NCBI GenBank assembly: GCA_018296165.2
Contig: JACKQL020000019.1
Span: 868,001 to 932,000 of the forward strand
Reading direction: 5' to 3'
Origin: Termitomyces sp. T153
Lineage: Eukaryota; Basidiomycota; Agaricomycetes; Agaricales; Lyophyllaceae
Length of the DNA stretch: 64,000 bases
Each line of letters starts with the position of its first letter. The first letter of the stretch is position 1. The notes beneath the pieces were generated by a model. The model searched no databases and was not told the DNA's origin. It worked only from the letters and a program-made list of their open reading frames with translations. This document shows, piece by piece, positions 31,850-43,355 of this stretch. The translations under genes and the position numbers were made by a program.

Positions 31850-32700
31850 AGCAATGCTTATGCCATTGAGGTCCTATTGTGCTTCAACATGCTTGACTCT
31901 AAGGCTGTCTCAATTCTGCTAGATCCCAATGTGCACCTCTCTGAAGATGATTCTCCAAAGGCATCTGAAGAAGCTGGCAAAATGTGTGGTTACCTTTACA
32001 TCCAGGCAATGGGTGCCCTTCTGTATCTTGCTTTGTGCACATAGCCCAACATTGCACACACAGTCAGCATATTGTGCTGTTTCAGTTCCTGCCCAAGTCT
32101 TAAGCATTGGAAGGCAGTAAAACATTTACTATGCTATGTTCAAGGCACTCTGGACTATAGAATTGAGTTCTTTGCTGCTGCCACCTCCTCTCAGCCATCC
32201 CCCTTTGTTGCTTTCACAGATGCAGATCAGGGTGGAAACCCCAATAATGGTTGCTCCACAACAGGGTCTGTCTTGATGGTTGCCAGGGGCCCTGTGAGCT
32301 GGATGTCAAGGCTCCAGTCCATTGCTATTGTTGCTTTGTCAACAACCAAGGCAGAGTTTGTTGTGGCTAGTGAGACTGGTCTAGAGCTTTGCTGGTTGCA
32401 AAATTTCCTTGCTGACATTGGTGTGCTACAATCCTTGCCCCTTGTCCTCAATATAGACAACCAGTTGGCAATCCCAGTATCAAAGCACCCAGAGCACATG
32501 GGCTGCCTGAAGCATCTTGAAAGGCACTGGTTCTGGCTCTGAGAGGCTGTCTAAGATGGCAAGATCAAACTGGTTTACATCCCTTCTGAGGACATGGTAG
32601 CCAACCTTCTAACAAAATTGTTGCTCCATAAGATGGTTGATAAACTGCATAGAAAGATGGGAATCATTGGAGAATTTTTGAGGGAGGAAATTAGATGATG
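31850..32700 (+). pseudogene. Copia RT end and RNase H
   Basis: It contains YIQAMGALLYLALCT and a 156-codon open frame (32072-32542) with FTDADQGGN (first RNase H Asp), SWMSRLQSIAIVALSTTKAEFVVASETGLELCWLQNFL and NQLAIPVSKHPEH. Most of the RT palm that should precede it is missing, so the region from about 31570 to 31850 is a deletion scar with residual linker. Confidence 0.7.
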
Positions 32701-32822
32701 TTGTGGGCACTCTGTCAGGTGGGAGCATTGAAGATATGGTATGATATTGTGCCACAACCCCATTGGATGGATTGTCTGACCTCCACATGGTGGTTAGAAT
32801 ATTTTCATTCCCTGGCAGTCCT

Positions 32823-32920
32823 TGTTCTCCCTAGTCTAATACACTATTGACAATGTTTGGACCTTAGGTATGCATGTACTGTTCTCCATAGTCTGATACA
32901 CTATTGACAACATTTGGACC
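32823..32920. repeat. Two-copy tandem repeat, period 57 bp
   Basis: TGTTCTCC..CACTATTGACAA..TTTGGACC occurs at 32823-32863 and 32880-32920 with few differences, about 0.1 kb past the copia element. Confidence 0.6.
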
Positions 32921-34013
32921 CAGTCCCATCACACACCATTAGACTCATTCTGATCCTTATGGCTTAACTCTCTGCTGTCAAACCTAGCTTGCTGCAGCAG
33001 ATAGATGGACAGACTGACAAGCATTTCCACCAGCAAGGATTATGCAAAGCCATGTCCCTTCAGGCCACAAAAAAATAGAAGATAGCAGTGGATCAGCAGT
33101 GGTTCATGAGAAGAAAAGTGACTGCAATGATATCATTGAGTATGGGCCATTGTGAGCACAGCAGACCCAAGACCTATATAATACAAACACTCTCATCAAT
33201 TCATCCAGATGCAGTTAATTTTTGATGATGTTGCACTTTACACTCATAGCATGAGGCATGACAGCACATTGTTTGCTGTATGGCAGCCTACAGATATTTT
33301 GTTACTTACAGATAATGTAGTTCTATAGTCCACTATGCACATCAAAAGAATATACATATATGGTTGTTCATTATAGGTAAAATGCACTTGGAACAGTAGT
33401 TGTAGTCAATCAACATTACATTACCCAATGTAGGAACTCCATGAGATCACTATAGCAGAATGTGTATGTATGTACAGTCAAACCTCTCATAACCAATGGT
33501 CCCTCTGTGGAAGCCAGAAAGTATTGGTTATTAGGGAGTATTGGGTATAAGAGGGGTCATTGTAGAGTCTCTTCTAAGGCTTGCTTTTAGTATAAGTAGA
33601 CATTATATATATCAATGCTAATGACTATTTAAATTTTTAATTAAATACTTGTTAAGAGTAGTAGGCTGAAGAGACCAGAATTTCTCAAGGCATGTTTGGT
33701 GCCCAAAACTCAGAAGAATACCTTCTCACTGGCACACATATTGCTGATCCATATCAGACACATACCTTAAGATAGTTGAAGCCATGTTGAGTGCTTCTCA
33801 ACATGATGGCTTCACATTGATCACTTTGCTGCCATCCATGGCATTGCCACTCTTCTCCCCTTGGTTCTGTTCTCCATTTTGATGTTCAACCACTGCCAAG
33901 AAAATATCCTTCCCCTTTCTGTGACCCACCAAGTATTGGGTATCAGAGGGTTATCAAATTTCCCTGCAAACCAAGTTGATGGATACTGAAAACCCATTGG
34001 TTTGAAGGGGTCA

Positions 34014-34569
34014 TGTAAGGGCAACCTCTGGAGGCTGTGGCTCGATCACACAACTGGCAGAGGGAGATCCAAAGTTTATTCAGTATCTATAAGAAGTTCT
34101 AGAGTTCTAGCTACTCACCTGGCAGAGGGAGATCCAAAGAGAACAAGTCTAAGGATCCCCAATCCCAGTGTTTGGAAAATTTACTCTAGAGCTTCTAAAA
34201 ACAACACCCAACAACAACCAAATCAGGAGTCCAATCAAAAGTGGAAATCCATCATAAATGGCCTCAATCTCTGGACTCTCTGCACGTGACTACATACCAA
34301 TATAACCAGAAGATAGCCCTTGGTCAGAAGTACCTGTGGTCTAAAGATGAGAGGCCTACAATGAGTGGTAGGCCCAGAATACATGAAACAATCTGGGGGT
34401 CTGGTAAGAGGCCATGTGGAAGGGGCAACACTTGTTGGAATTACGGACACAGAACTGGTGCAGCCTGATGGTTAAAACTGGAACCAGCAGATAGAGAAGT
34501 GAAAGGAGAATAAAGGAAAGCCATAAGGAGGGAGAACAGGGTAAAGGGGGACTGGGACATCCCCTGAAA
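34014..34569 (-). repeat. 3' LTR of element B (LTR4 family, 556 bp)
   Basis: Same length as the 5' LTR. On the minus strand its first bases are TTTCAGGGG, so the terminal TG is mutated to TT. The priming motif is at 34150-34140. Confidence 0.88.
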
Positions 34570-34599
34570 TCACCCCCCCTCTAGCATGCAGCATTTTGA

Positions 34600-34800
34600 C
34601 ATACTGAGTAGAAGAAGTTACAAATTGCCTAGTACACTGCTGAAATGGGGTAGATGCCTTGAATGACCTTTGGGGCATTTGGATGCCTTTGGTAGAAGCC
34701 CCAGACCAGGGTTGGTGCACATACATTAGTCTGCGGCTCCCAAGAGATGTTAGTATGCCAAAGGCCCTACCTTCTTCTCCACCATGAAGGGGCCCAGATG
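34600..34800 (-). pseudogene. Chromodomain remnant of element B
   Basis: The minus strand joins VEKKVGPLAY, which should precede the C-terminal linker, directly to the SWEPQ..FYQRHPNAPKVIQGIYPIS end of the chromodomain. Compared with element F (56562-56790) about 223 bp are missing, exactly between two copies of GGCATA; one copy remains at 34754-34759. Confidence 0.65.
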
Positions 34801-34875
34801 ACAATGTGATAGTTTTTGAAATGGTCTTGACATCTTAATATCCAAGCTATTCAAGTACACATGGTCTCCTGGCTA

Positions 34876-35770
34876 TTAAACCAGGGCCAGTGTCCAGTGA
34901 CAGTCATAGTAGCATGCCATGTTGTCCTTGGCCTTCACCAATGCAGCCTTGGCCTCCTCCTGCACCTTCTTCATCCTGTCCACAAACTCATTTATGGAGT
35001 CATTCTCAGAGGGGTGTGCCCAAGGTTCAAATCCCATGTAGGGGTGCCTGCCAGTGTTCAGAAAGAATGGAGTCATCTGTGTGGAAGAGTGGACATGGTT
35101 GTTGTACTGGAACTCAGCATCTGGCAGGAGCTCATCCCAATCATCCTGCCTCTTATTACAAAAGAGGCAGAGATACTGTTCCAGTTCCTGATTTACACAT
35201 TCCATCTGCCCATCTGACTGGGAATGGTAGGCAGTGGTGGTATGGAGCTTCACTCCAAGCAGGCAGTACAGTTCCTGAGTAAATTCTGCCACAAACTGGG
35301 GACCTCAATTGGAGATGTACCCATCTGACAGACCATGGAGCTTCCAGACATTCTTCTGATATAGACTAGCTGCTCCCAAGGCAGAGCATGTTGTGTGGGT
35401 AGGGATGAAATGGTCTTGTCTACCATAGAGGTCCACAACTACCATCACTGCATTGTACCCATGAGCATCTGGGAGTTCCACAATGAAATCCACTAATGCA
35501 ATACTCCAGCAAGCAGCTGAAATAGGGAGTGAGTGGAGCTGGCCCATGGGCACTTGGTGGCAAGGCTTGGTGTGAAGACAAAGATCACAGCCTACATATT
35601 GGGAGATCTGTGGCCACCAATAGTTCTGGGATACAAGCTCTAGCATCTTCCACCTTGCAGGATGTCCAGCTACTCAAGAGTTGTGATGTTGTTTTAGAAT
35701 GTGTCAGCAAAGTTCAGGAATGTTGGGCACATAAATGCATTCTCTGAAGGTCATAAGCCCATCCTGGAGA
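34876..35770 (-). pseudogene. Integrase of element B
   Basis: Frames 35646-35305 and 35292-34876 give NYWWPQISQYV, CDLCLHTKP, FIVELPDAHGYNAVMVVVDLYGRQ, then after a stop GPQFVAEFTQELYCLLGVKLHTTTAYHSQSDGQMECVNQELEQYL..MGFEPWAHPSEND. The first Asp (VDFIVEL) and the Glu (NQELEQ) remain. The second Asp position reads SN followed by a stop, so catalysis is lost. Confidence 0.7.
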
Positions 35771-35817
35771 CTCCACTTGTTGGCTTGTACTGACTTAACT
35801 CCACTGGCTCATTGCAC

Positions 35818-36900
35818 TTACAAGGCCTGAACAGCCTGGGCCACTGCATCCTCTTGCATGCCCTCTTGATTTCCTTGCCAGATGTCCTTGAGGATGTTTG
35901 CCTCATCCCCTTGGGCCACAATCCCTTCTAGAGCATGAATGGCAAAGAGCTTGGGCTTGAGGAGGATGATGTTGTCATTATCACCTGTCCTCATGCCATG
36001 ATCAGCTTGCCTAGATAATGCATCTGGCTTACCCATGCTCTGTCCATATTTGTAGTGCAGCAAGAAGTCAAAGTTAGCCAGATACAAGGACCATCAAGCT
36101 TGGTATTGATTAAGCTTCTTTGCTGTATGGAAGTACTCTAGGTTCTTGTGATCTGTCCAGACTTCAAACTTATGCTGTGCACCCTCAAGGAAATGCTGCC
36201 ATTCTTCAAAGGAGAACAGCTCCTGTGGCAAAGTTGGAGCTATCCACTTCAACATGGAAGGGGGAGTCATCATCAGGGAATACAAGAACTGGCTTAGAGA
36301 TCACTGCTTGCTTGAGGGCATCAAAGGCAACTTGCTGTAGAGACTTCCATTCCCATGCTATGTTCTTGACAGTGAGGTCAAAAAGAGGGTGGGCATGGTG
36401 AGAGAAATCTTGGATAAACCTCTGGTAGAAGTTAACAAAGCCTAGGAAGGCCTGTACTTCCTTCTTGTTCTTTGGCTCCAGCCACTCCACTACACCTGCT
36501 ACTTTAACTGGATTCATCTCTGCTGTTCCATAAGAGATGATCAGACCAAGGTACTTGACCTTAGTCTGCTCAAACTCACACTTCTCAGGCTTAAGATAGA
36601 GCTGGTGTTGGTGGAGGCATTCCAAGACAATGCATGTGATTCAATGGTGTTCCTCTAGGGTCTTGGTATAGATAAGGATATCATCAAGATACACACAAAC
36701 AACACCCTCCACAATCAGATCACAGAAGATATCATTCATCATTGTCTGAAAGGTGGCTGGACTGTTTGTGAGGCCAAAGAACATTACTGAAGATTCAAAG
36801 AGTCTGCGATTGGTTCTGAACACTGCCTTCCACTTGTCTCCTTCCTTGATGCACACATTGTTGTAGCCCCAGCAGACATTCAACTTAGTGAAATATTATG
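35818..36900 (-). pseudogene. RT palm and RNase H of element B
   Basis: Frames 36883-36641, 36625-36206 and 36087-35818. RT has MFFGLTNSPATFQTMMNDIF and CVYLDDILIYTK with the YLDD site intact, then YLGLIISYGTAEMNPVKV and FLGFVNFYQRFIQDFSHHA. RNase H starts [17 protein letters not shown] (first Asp), continues through [26 protein letters not shown] and ends LHYKYGQSMGKPDALSRQADH. It is split by a stop near 36627 and a shift near 36240, where about 30 codons are lost. Confidence 0.72.
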
Positions 36901-38270
36901 CACCTCAAAGATTGTTGACCAGTTCCAAGATGAGTGGTAGGGGATAGTGGTTCTTTACCATCATTGCATTCAGGACTTGATAGTCTTGAACTAGATGAAG
37001 AGACCCATTCTTCTTCTTAATGAAAAAGACTGGGGAGGCTATTGTAGACTTAGAGGATCATATTCTGCCAGAGCTAAGGTTCTCTTGCAGGAATGCATCC
37101 AGTTCATCCTGCTCATGGGGTGTGAGTGGATAGACTTTGCAACTGGAGGGTTCAGCATCTGGTATCAGCTCAATTGCATGGTCCCATTGCTTATGCTCTA
37201 GGAGTGAATCAAATGATGCCTTGGAAAATATGTCCTTGAAGTCATGTAGATGATGCGGAACTATGCTGCAAGAGAGTTTGGGCTGGGAATTTGCCACAAA
37301 TGCCTCAGCTAATTGCTGAGAAGTTGTCTGGCTAGCCCTGATCTCTGCTATTGTAGGGGGAGGGCAAAGCATTGTGGCATAGATCCTATCACCTACCTCA
37401 ATGGTCTCATTTAGAGACTCTGAGTCATGAGTGCTGGCAAAGTCCCCTTCACATCCATCTTCCTCCTGGGGTTCACACCCAACTCCTTTGACATCCTTGT
37501 AGAGGGCCTCTCTATGACAGAATGCCAGAGAGGGGGGATTCAGGAGGTCAAGATCAGCAAAAGAGAGATGCCCTGCATGACAAGCATGCATGGCAGTGTG
37601 CTCATGGACTTTTACTCTGTGCTCCTTCCAAGGCTCCTCTGCACAGATCAGACAATGATGGGGACAACAGCTCATCTTCACCTTGCCCTTGGTCCAATCG
37701 ATCTCAGGGTTATGTTCAAATAACCAGGTAAACCCTAAGATTATGTCTTGCTTCCCCAAACTAGTGACAGCAAAAGTGGCATGTTCCAAGTAGTCCAGGT
37801 AGCGAAGCACTAGATCCACTACTGAGAAAATAGAGCCAGCTTCATTGAGCATGCCATCTATATTGTATACAGGGATTGGACAAGAGAGGGGGCATGTAGT
37901 GTGATAGTGTCATTGCACATAGTCTGCATCAAGGAAAAGGCCTGTCGCTCTACTGTCAAGCAGGGCCACAATACTCCAGACCTGTTGGGTGTCTGTCATC
38001 TTGATTTCTACCTGTAGCTTCAAGAAGTTGGCAGAAGGAGTGGAAGCAACAATGTAGAAATGGGGGAGACAATGTTCCCAGGCAGGGATCTGGGGGCATG
38101 GGCTAGGAGGCATATTCCCAGCTGAGACTTTAGCTGGAGGTGGGTTTTGTATGTCTGAGGAGGGGCTTATCATTTCGGGCATAGTATCAATAGCAGCAAC
38201 AGATATATTTGATTCTACAGACAAGGGAGTGAAATGATTAGTGCTAGGCAATGGGGGCATACATATCATC
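36900..38270 (-). pseudogene. Protease and RT N-terminus of element B
   Basis: Frames 38269-37910 and 37852-37058 (264 codons open). The protease active site reads ALLDSRATGLFLD, where DSGA has become DSRA. Then come FAVTSLGKQDIILGFTWLFEHNPEIDWTKGKV and the acidic linker, ending in RT motifs DHAIELIPDAEPSSCKVYPLTPHEQDELDAFLQENL. The RT fingers continue to about 36900. Confidence 0.7.
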
Positions 38271-38279
38271 CACTGCCTC

Positions 38280-39630
38280 TTTGAAAATCCTCCTCAGGCT
38301 CTATGGATATGACTTCCAACTCACTGACAACCTCAGTGGAAGGAACAGTTGCAAGTGCATCAGGAGAGGGAGCTCCTGCTACATTGTGGGCTGCAAGGAG
38401 TTGGGCAAGCAGCTCCTCTTGCTCCAATGAAGACAGGTAATGCACTTCTAACCCTTGAGGACAATAATGGGCAAAGTGGCCAGCCTTTTTACAGTGTCAA
38501 CATAGCAAGGGAGTGGAGGAGTGCTGGCGGGAAGCATCAACATCCATTGGAACTCCCAGGAGTAGAGGACATGGAGGAGCAACAGGAAGAGCATGGAATA
38601 GCCAGGGTTTGCACCCACTCAAGGGGCTGTCATAAAGCAAAAGGTAACTGGAGGATGCTGCATGCATCACAGCTCACGTTTTAATTCCATCAGCTGCCAC
38701 TGCTCACATGCCACCTTGTACTAGGTGTCTATGTGTTTGTCATCTGAGTGCCCCTCCACCATGTTATCAATATGGTCCATGAGAGAGGGGTGGAGTCCTT
38801 TCCAAAAAGTGAGGCAGAGCTGAAGACCATCCAGATATCCAGCCTGTTCAACTAAAGTGCAAAAGGAGTCAATGTACTCATCAAGGGACCACTTTTCTTG
38901 GCCATACTGAGTTTGGTCTCAAAGGGAAAGCACTGCAGTTTTGGCTGGGTCAAGGGGGAAGAACTCTGCTCGGAACTCCTTCTCAAACTCTGTCCAGCTA
39001 GAGAAACTCTCCACTCCTCCTGGGCATCAGAAGATACGCAGTGCATAAGTTGAGGCTCTACCAGCCTTCATGTAGGAGAGGACCCAGGCAATTTTCAAGG
39101 CATCTGAGGTAAAGGCTTCACCACTCAGCTGGATATAGGTAATGCAGGACTGGAAGAAACATTCTCCAGCCTTAAAATCTCCATTGTATACATCAGGGAG
39201 TGCAGGACAAGGGAGTTTGGAACAAGGAGCTGAAAGGCCTAAGCCAGATGCAGATGCAAACCATTCTGCAGCAGCTGGAGCCAGAAAGCCTGAGCTAGGT
39301 GCAGACACAAACCATTCTGCATCTGCTGGGGGCATAGGAAGTGTAGTAGGAGCAAAGGGAAGACATTCTAGAAGGGCTTGGAGAGAAAGAGACACTGCTT
39401 CAGTAGTTTGATGGAGTCTGGTGAGTTCAGCCATGTGGGAAGTAAGGGAGGCTTGGGTAAGTTGAACCTGTATCTCCAGGGACAGCAAACAACTCCAGGC
39501 ATTGTCCTGGGGGCTTGAAGCATCAGGGAGAGGTGCTGGAGGGGTTGGCTGGGTCATAGGAAGAGCACAGGGGCACTGAGATACTGGTGGGGGAGAGACC
39601 TTTTGAGGAACCAAGTAGAAGCTCAAGTAA
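38280..39630 (-). pseudogene. gag and zinc knuckle of element B
   Basis: Open frame 39626-39027 (about 199 codons) with Pro-rich start, LTSHMAELTRLHQTTEAVSLSLQALLE and ALPDVYNGDFKAGECFFQSCITY; a frame change at 39030 leads into 39046-38852. The nucleocapsid knuckle at about 38505-38462 reads C-x-H-C followed by KKAGHFAHYC with a stop in place of one residue. The first 600 bp are almost the same as in element A. Confidence 0.72.
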
Positions 39631-39660
39631 CTGAAAAGGGGGCTCCCAGACCAAATCTAG

Positions 39661-39671
39661 AGACTTGTTCT
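39661..39671 (-). promoter_or_regulatory. Self-primer binding site of element B
   Basis: Minus-strand AGAACAAGTCT, two bases inside the 5' LTR; exact reverse complement of the LTR motif at 39810-39800 and of 34150-34140 in the 3' LTR. Confidence 0.65.
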
Positions 39672-39673
39672 GC

Positions 39674-40229
39674 TGTAAGGGCGACCTCTGAAGGCTATGG
39701 CTCAGTCACACAACTGGCAGAGGGAGATCCAAAGTTTATTCAGTATCTACAAGAAGTTCTAGAGTTCTAGCTACTCACCTGGCAGAGGGAGATCCAAAGA
39801 GAACAAGTCTAAGGATCCCCAATCCCAGTGTTTGGAAAATTTACTCTAGAGCTTCTGAAAACAACACCCAACAACAACCAAATCTGGAGTCTGATCAAAA
39901 GTGGAAATCCATTGTAAATGGCCTCAATCTCTGGACTCTCTGCACGTGACTACATACCAATATAACCAAAAGATAGCCCTTGGTCAGAAGTACCTGTGGT
40001 CTAAAGATGGGAGGCCTACAATGAGTGATAGGCCTGGAATACATGAAACAATCCAGGGGTCTGTTAAGAGGCCATGTGGAAGGGGTGACACTTGTTGGAA
40101 TTATGGGCAGAGAACTGGTGCAGCCTAATGGTTAAAACTGGAGCCAGCAGATAGGGAAGTGAGAGGAGAATAAACGAAAACCATAAGGAGGGAGGACAGA
40201 GTAAAGGGGGACTGGGACATCCCCTGACA
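39674..40229 (-). repeat. 5' LTR of element B (LTR4 family, 556 bp)
   Basis: Minus strand TGTCAGGGGATGTCCC..CCCTTACA with intact termini; followed on the plus side by GGTCA (40230-40234). Confidence 0.9.
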
Positions 40230-40330
40230 GGTCATTGTTTACAAGCGCCATTGGTTATGAGAAGTTTGACTATAATTAACTGTTTGATATTTGCTTTCTA
40301 TATTGGAACATGTTAGTTCTAATGGTGTGT

Positions 40331-40561
40331 TTATATAATATATTCTGTTTGAGTGTACATCACAGTAGTAGCCACTCTTCTTTTGCACATGTTTAGCTCA
40401 GCACCTTCTATAGAATCATGCTCCTTTGTCATTTCACAACTGGTCTCCATGCTATTTTGGTACCACACAGAAACAAAGCCATCTGTGTACCTAGAAGTGA
40501 AATGATGGTCACCAAAGTAAATAACACCCTTCACTGTATCAACAATGGGTGACTTTGACAA
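40331..40561 (-). pseudogene. C-terminal fragment of a USP-like mobile-island protein
   Basis: A 76-codon frame with VKGVIYFGDHHFTSRYTDG, VWYQNSM and ELNMCKRRVATTVMY. A His-containing HHFTSR box followed by VWxxxxM is the C-terminal hallmark of the same Agaricomycete protein type whose Cys half lies at 25390-26110. Only this part is present; upstream sequence on the minus strand is not readable. Confidence 0.4.
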
Positions 40562-42167
40562 GATATTTCTATCAACATAATGACTTAATTAATGTCCCTC
40601 TTTCTTTCTTCAGTCCAATTAGATCTGCTTCTGCTGCAAAAGTGAGACATACATAGAATAAGCTTTGAAATTTTGCAAGGCATTCTGAGGCTCAAATCAA
40701 ATTTACATCTTCCAAATCATGATGGACTTGGAAAAAATGACATTTCAGAAGGTGTGCTAATCTCTCTTATGCATGATTTTGGTGCTGGACAATTTCCAGC
40801 AGTTCCAAGGATGGCTGCTGTACAAGCCATGCCCAAGCAACATGTGAATATTGCAAATCTGTTGCTTCACAATTGATTCCCAAATCTATTTATAATCCAT
40901 TCATTCCTCAGCAATTTTGGCAGCTGACAGACTAAAAACATTCAATGTCAATGCTTTGCTAACACCTATGGTGTATTTGATGGAGTCCATCTTAGGTATA
41001 TTTGAACCTAGACATCTTGGGTTCCATTTCCATTGTTACTACTGAGACATATCTATTGCACAGTTTTTTTGTTCTGCATTGCTTACTACTGGACACTGCA
41101 GGAGTTGGGGAGTGAATGTAAACTAGTCACTAGTCACAGTCACTAAGTCACAATACACTAAAGAATACCTGTAGTTGGTATCCATGCTGAATTGAATATG
41201 AGGTTGCCAAGACTTGTTGCTAAGCCATTAATGATGACAAGAGAGAACAATAAGAAGAGATCTGAAGTCCATGATCTGAGGGATACCAGAGGTAAGAATG
41301 ATACTCTTGTTGTTCTTCTACCCTAGATACAGGCAGTATTTATACTATCCAGAAGTATAGTATTCAAAAAGGAGAGATGGTCACTGCCAGTGATGGTGTC
41401 TGCCAAAGTGTCCATAATACATACTGGATGTCAGTATGGTAACCAAGTGTATGTACATGATGTCAAAAAGATGCATAATAGGTGTCAGTAAAAAAAGAGC
41501 ATACCTACCATCAATATCTAAAGTGTAGATGCTGGTCATGTATGTCTGTAAGCAAGACAAGAGAAATGATAAGTAAGGGGCTACATAGTCTTTAATATCT
41601 ATTTTACAAAGTATTGTTATTGCTAAGGGAAGGCCTTGACCTTACTGCTCTAGATCCACAGGCTAGACTCCATGTGATGAAGTTTGTGATCCAGCAGTCT
41701 CATGGTCTCCAGAATCCCATGCAATGGCTACATTGTTCCAGACCTTGGGCTAGACCACATGTGATAAACTTGTGTGACTTGTACATACTTTTGTTGTGTC
41801 CACATCAGGTGCTGCCCAGATAAGATAGTCCAAGATGTCAGTAACAGTGCTCAGTAACAAGTGGGTCTTAACATCCTCCCCTATGCTGAAATCTTGACTG
41901 TTCTCAGTCAACAAAAGTTTCATGATTACTTCCATGGTCCATGTGCAGTGGGAGCAAGAATATACAAGAGCTGGCAATTAGTTGGACTTTGTCAAAAATC
42001 CCCCCACTTCTCTATCTCTTTACTTTCATCATCATATCAATCTTATTGCTATGTCCTCAGATCTTACCTCACAGCTCAAGAAGCATGCTATGGCCCAAGC
42101 TTTTCTTGATTGAGTGGATTGTGTCCTCACAGTTGCATGTGACTTGTTAGCAACCAATCCTTGATTA
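40562..42167. other. No gene seen
   Basis: CG-poor and AT-rich, with only short frames (40673-40876 +, 41614-41823 +) that do not resemble known families. Confidence 0.4.
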
Positions 42168-43330
42168 GTGGTCACTACAATTTTCAAGATCTGGCTGGAA
42201 TGGTTTGAGATGGCTGAGAGTGGGGTTGAGTGGGCTGAGTTAGCAACTGTGGACAAGGAGTGTCAGAAGCTCTATGAGCAGTACAAGGGGGAAGATTGGG
42301 TTCAGGAATACAATAAATACTTTGTAAGTTCTTTCCTTTCTTGCTTTCTGGCAACATTGTTAACATTATTGCTAGGTTCCTCTCTCTTTGCTAGAGTTCC
42401 AGCTAGAAGATCTGGAGGCAGGCATGATGGTGAGTGCTAGCAATGTTGCCAAGGCTAGCAACACTGCTAAGGTAATTTCAGTTATTTAAGAACTTGTCCC
42501 CTAATGACCAATTCTTCTTTCTGCACCCACTATGCAAACTCACTACAATGACAGAGGCTGAGCATAGTGAGAGTCATAGGGAAGAGTGTAGCATGAATTG
42601 TGGGGACATTGGGGAGGCTGGGCCCTCTACTCCCAAGCATGTGGCTGGCAGCATTGCTAAGGAAGTGGCAATGATGCCAAGAGTAGCAACAACTCCAAAA
42701 GGCAAAGGCAAAGGGAAGGTGAGGGGTGAAGATGAAGAGGAAGATTTTGTACTGAGTTCTTTTCTGTCACTAATGTTTACTGACCTTCACTAACATTATC
42801 ATAGAAACCAATTCAAGATAATTTTACTGACAAAAAGCTACTTAGTCTGTTGCACTGGAGAAAGGCCACCACCATGGTGGATACTGGCCTTGGTGCAGGA
42901 GTGGTCTTGAAGAATGCAAAAGGGAAGACCATGGTGTTGTCAGAAGAGAGAAGAGCATTCAAGGAGAGGCAAGGGGTGGTAAATCTTTTAGTGATTTTTG
43001 CTATTATAGTCACTAATGACCTTTTAAGTGCAACAACTGCTGGGTAGAGAACAACTCAGAGGGGTGCTGGTACACCACTCACACCCAACCCTGCTATTGC
43101 TGTGATAGCTCAAGAAAGGGGTGTTCATACAAAGGAAAATTATTGAGTAGTAGACATGGAAAGTTTGTAGCAAAAATAGCAACTAAGGCAGCCTTAGTGA
43201 GGCAGGCCAGGGTTTTTGTGGAGCAACAATGGGAGTTAGCAAAAAAGGGAGAGCCTATTCAGATCAAGCACTTGAGCTTGAATCTGCCAACATCACAGGA
43301 TGGGATGGCCATAGGTTGGTGCTAACTTGA
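42168..43330 (+). pseudogene. Decayed multi-exon gene with a Cys-rich motif
   Basis: Several plus-strand pieces could be linked by short introns: YKGEDWVQEYNKYF (to about 42322, then GTAAGT), LEDLEAGMMVSASNVAKASN (42405-42465), a basic/acidic piece 42555-42755 (TPKHVAGSIAKE.. KGKGKGKVRGEDEEEDF), 42804-42980, and CNNCWVENNSEGCW..CYCCDSSRKGC at about 43035-43130, followed by ATKAALVRQARVFVEQQW. The two C-x2-C..C clusters resemble a zinc-binding motif of many Agaricomycete hypothetical proteins. Stops interrupt most pieces. Function unknown. Confidence 0.4.
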
Positions 43331-43355
43331 AGCCACCAAAAATGTTCTGGTAAGG

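Larger units (their letters stand above)
28850..32700 (+). mobile_element. Ty1/copia retrotransposon, decayed
   Basis: Copia order on the plus strand: gag with a degenerate knuckle, protease, integrase, then (RT largely missing) RNase H. LTRs are not identified; the 3' limit is set just after the RNase H stop. A solo LTR of a gypsy family, itself holding a MITE, sits inside the protease region at 29832-30312. Confidence 0.7.
34014..40229 (-). mobile_element. Gypsy chromovirus element B, full length with both LTRs
   Basis: The best-preserved long element: LTRs 34014-34569 and 39674-40229, both 556 bp and very similar, with target duplication GGTCA (34009-34013 and 40230-40234). Minus-strand order: primer site, gag, zinc knuckle, protease, RT, RNase H, integrase, chromodomain remnant, purine tract, 3' LTR. 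Every domain has stops or shifts, and the chromodomain is mostly deleted. Confidence 0.9.
33475..40272 (+). mobile_element. Pogo-like TIR element, split by gypsy element B
   Basis: Left end CAGTCAAACCTCTCATAACC at 33475; right end (about 40248-40272) is its inverted copy with two mismatches. TA flanks both ends (33473-33474 and 40273-40274). Removing the 6.2-kb gypsy insertion and its duplicate leaves about 580 bp with no coding frame, so it is a non-autonomous element. Internal near-copies of the end motif (for example GTATTGGTTATTAGGG near 33521) resemble repeated transposase-binding sites. Confidence 0.75.

Noticed and set aside
34861..35282. Two overlapping plus-strand frames of 118 and 130 codons
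   Set aside because: Antisense to the element B integrase core.
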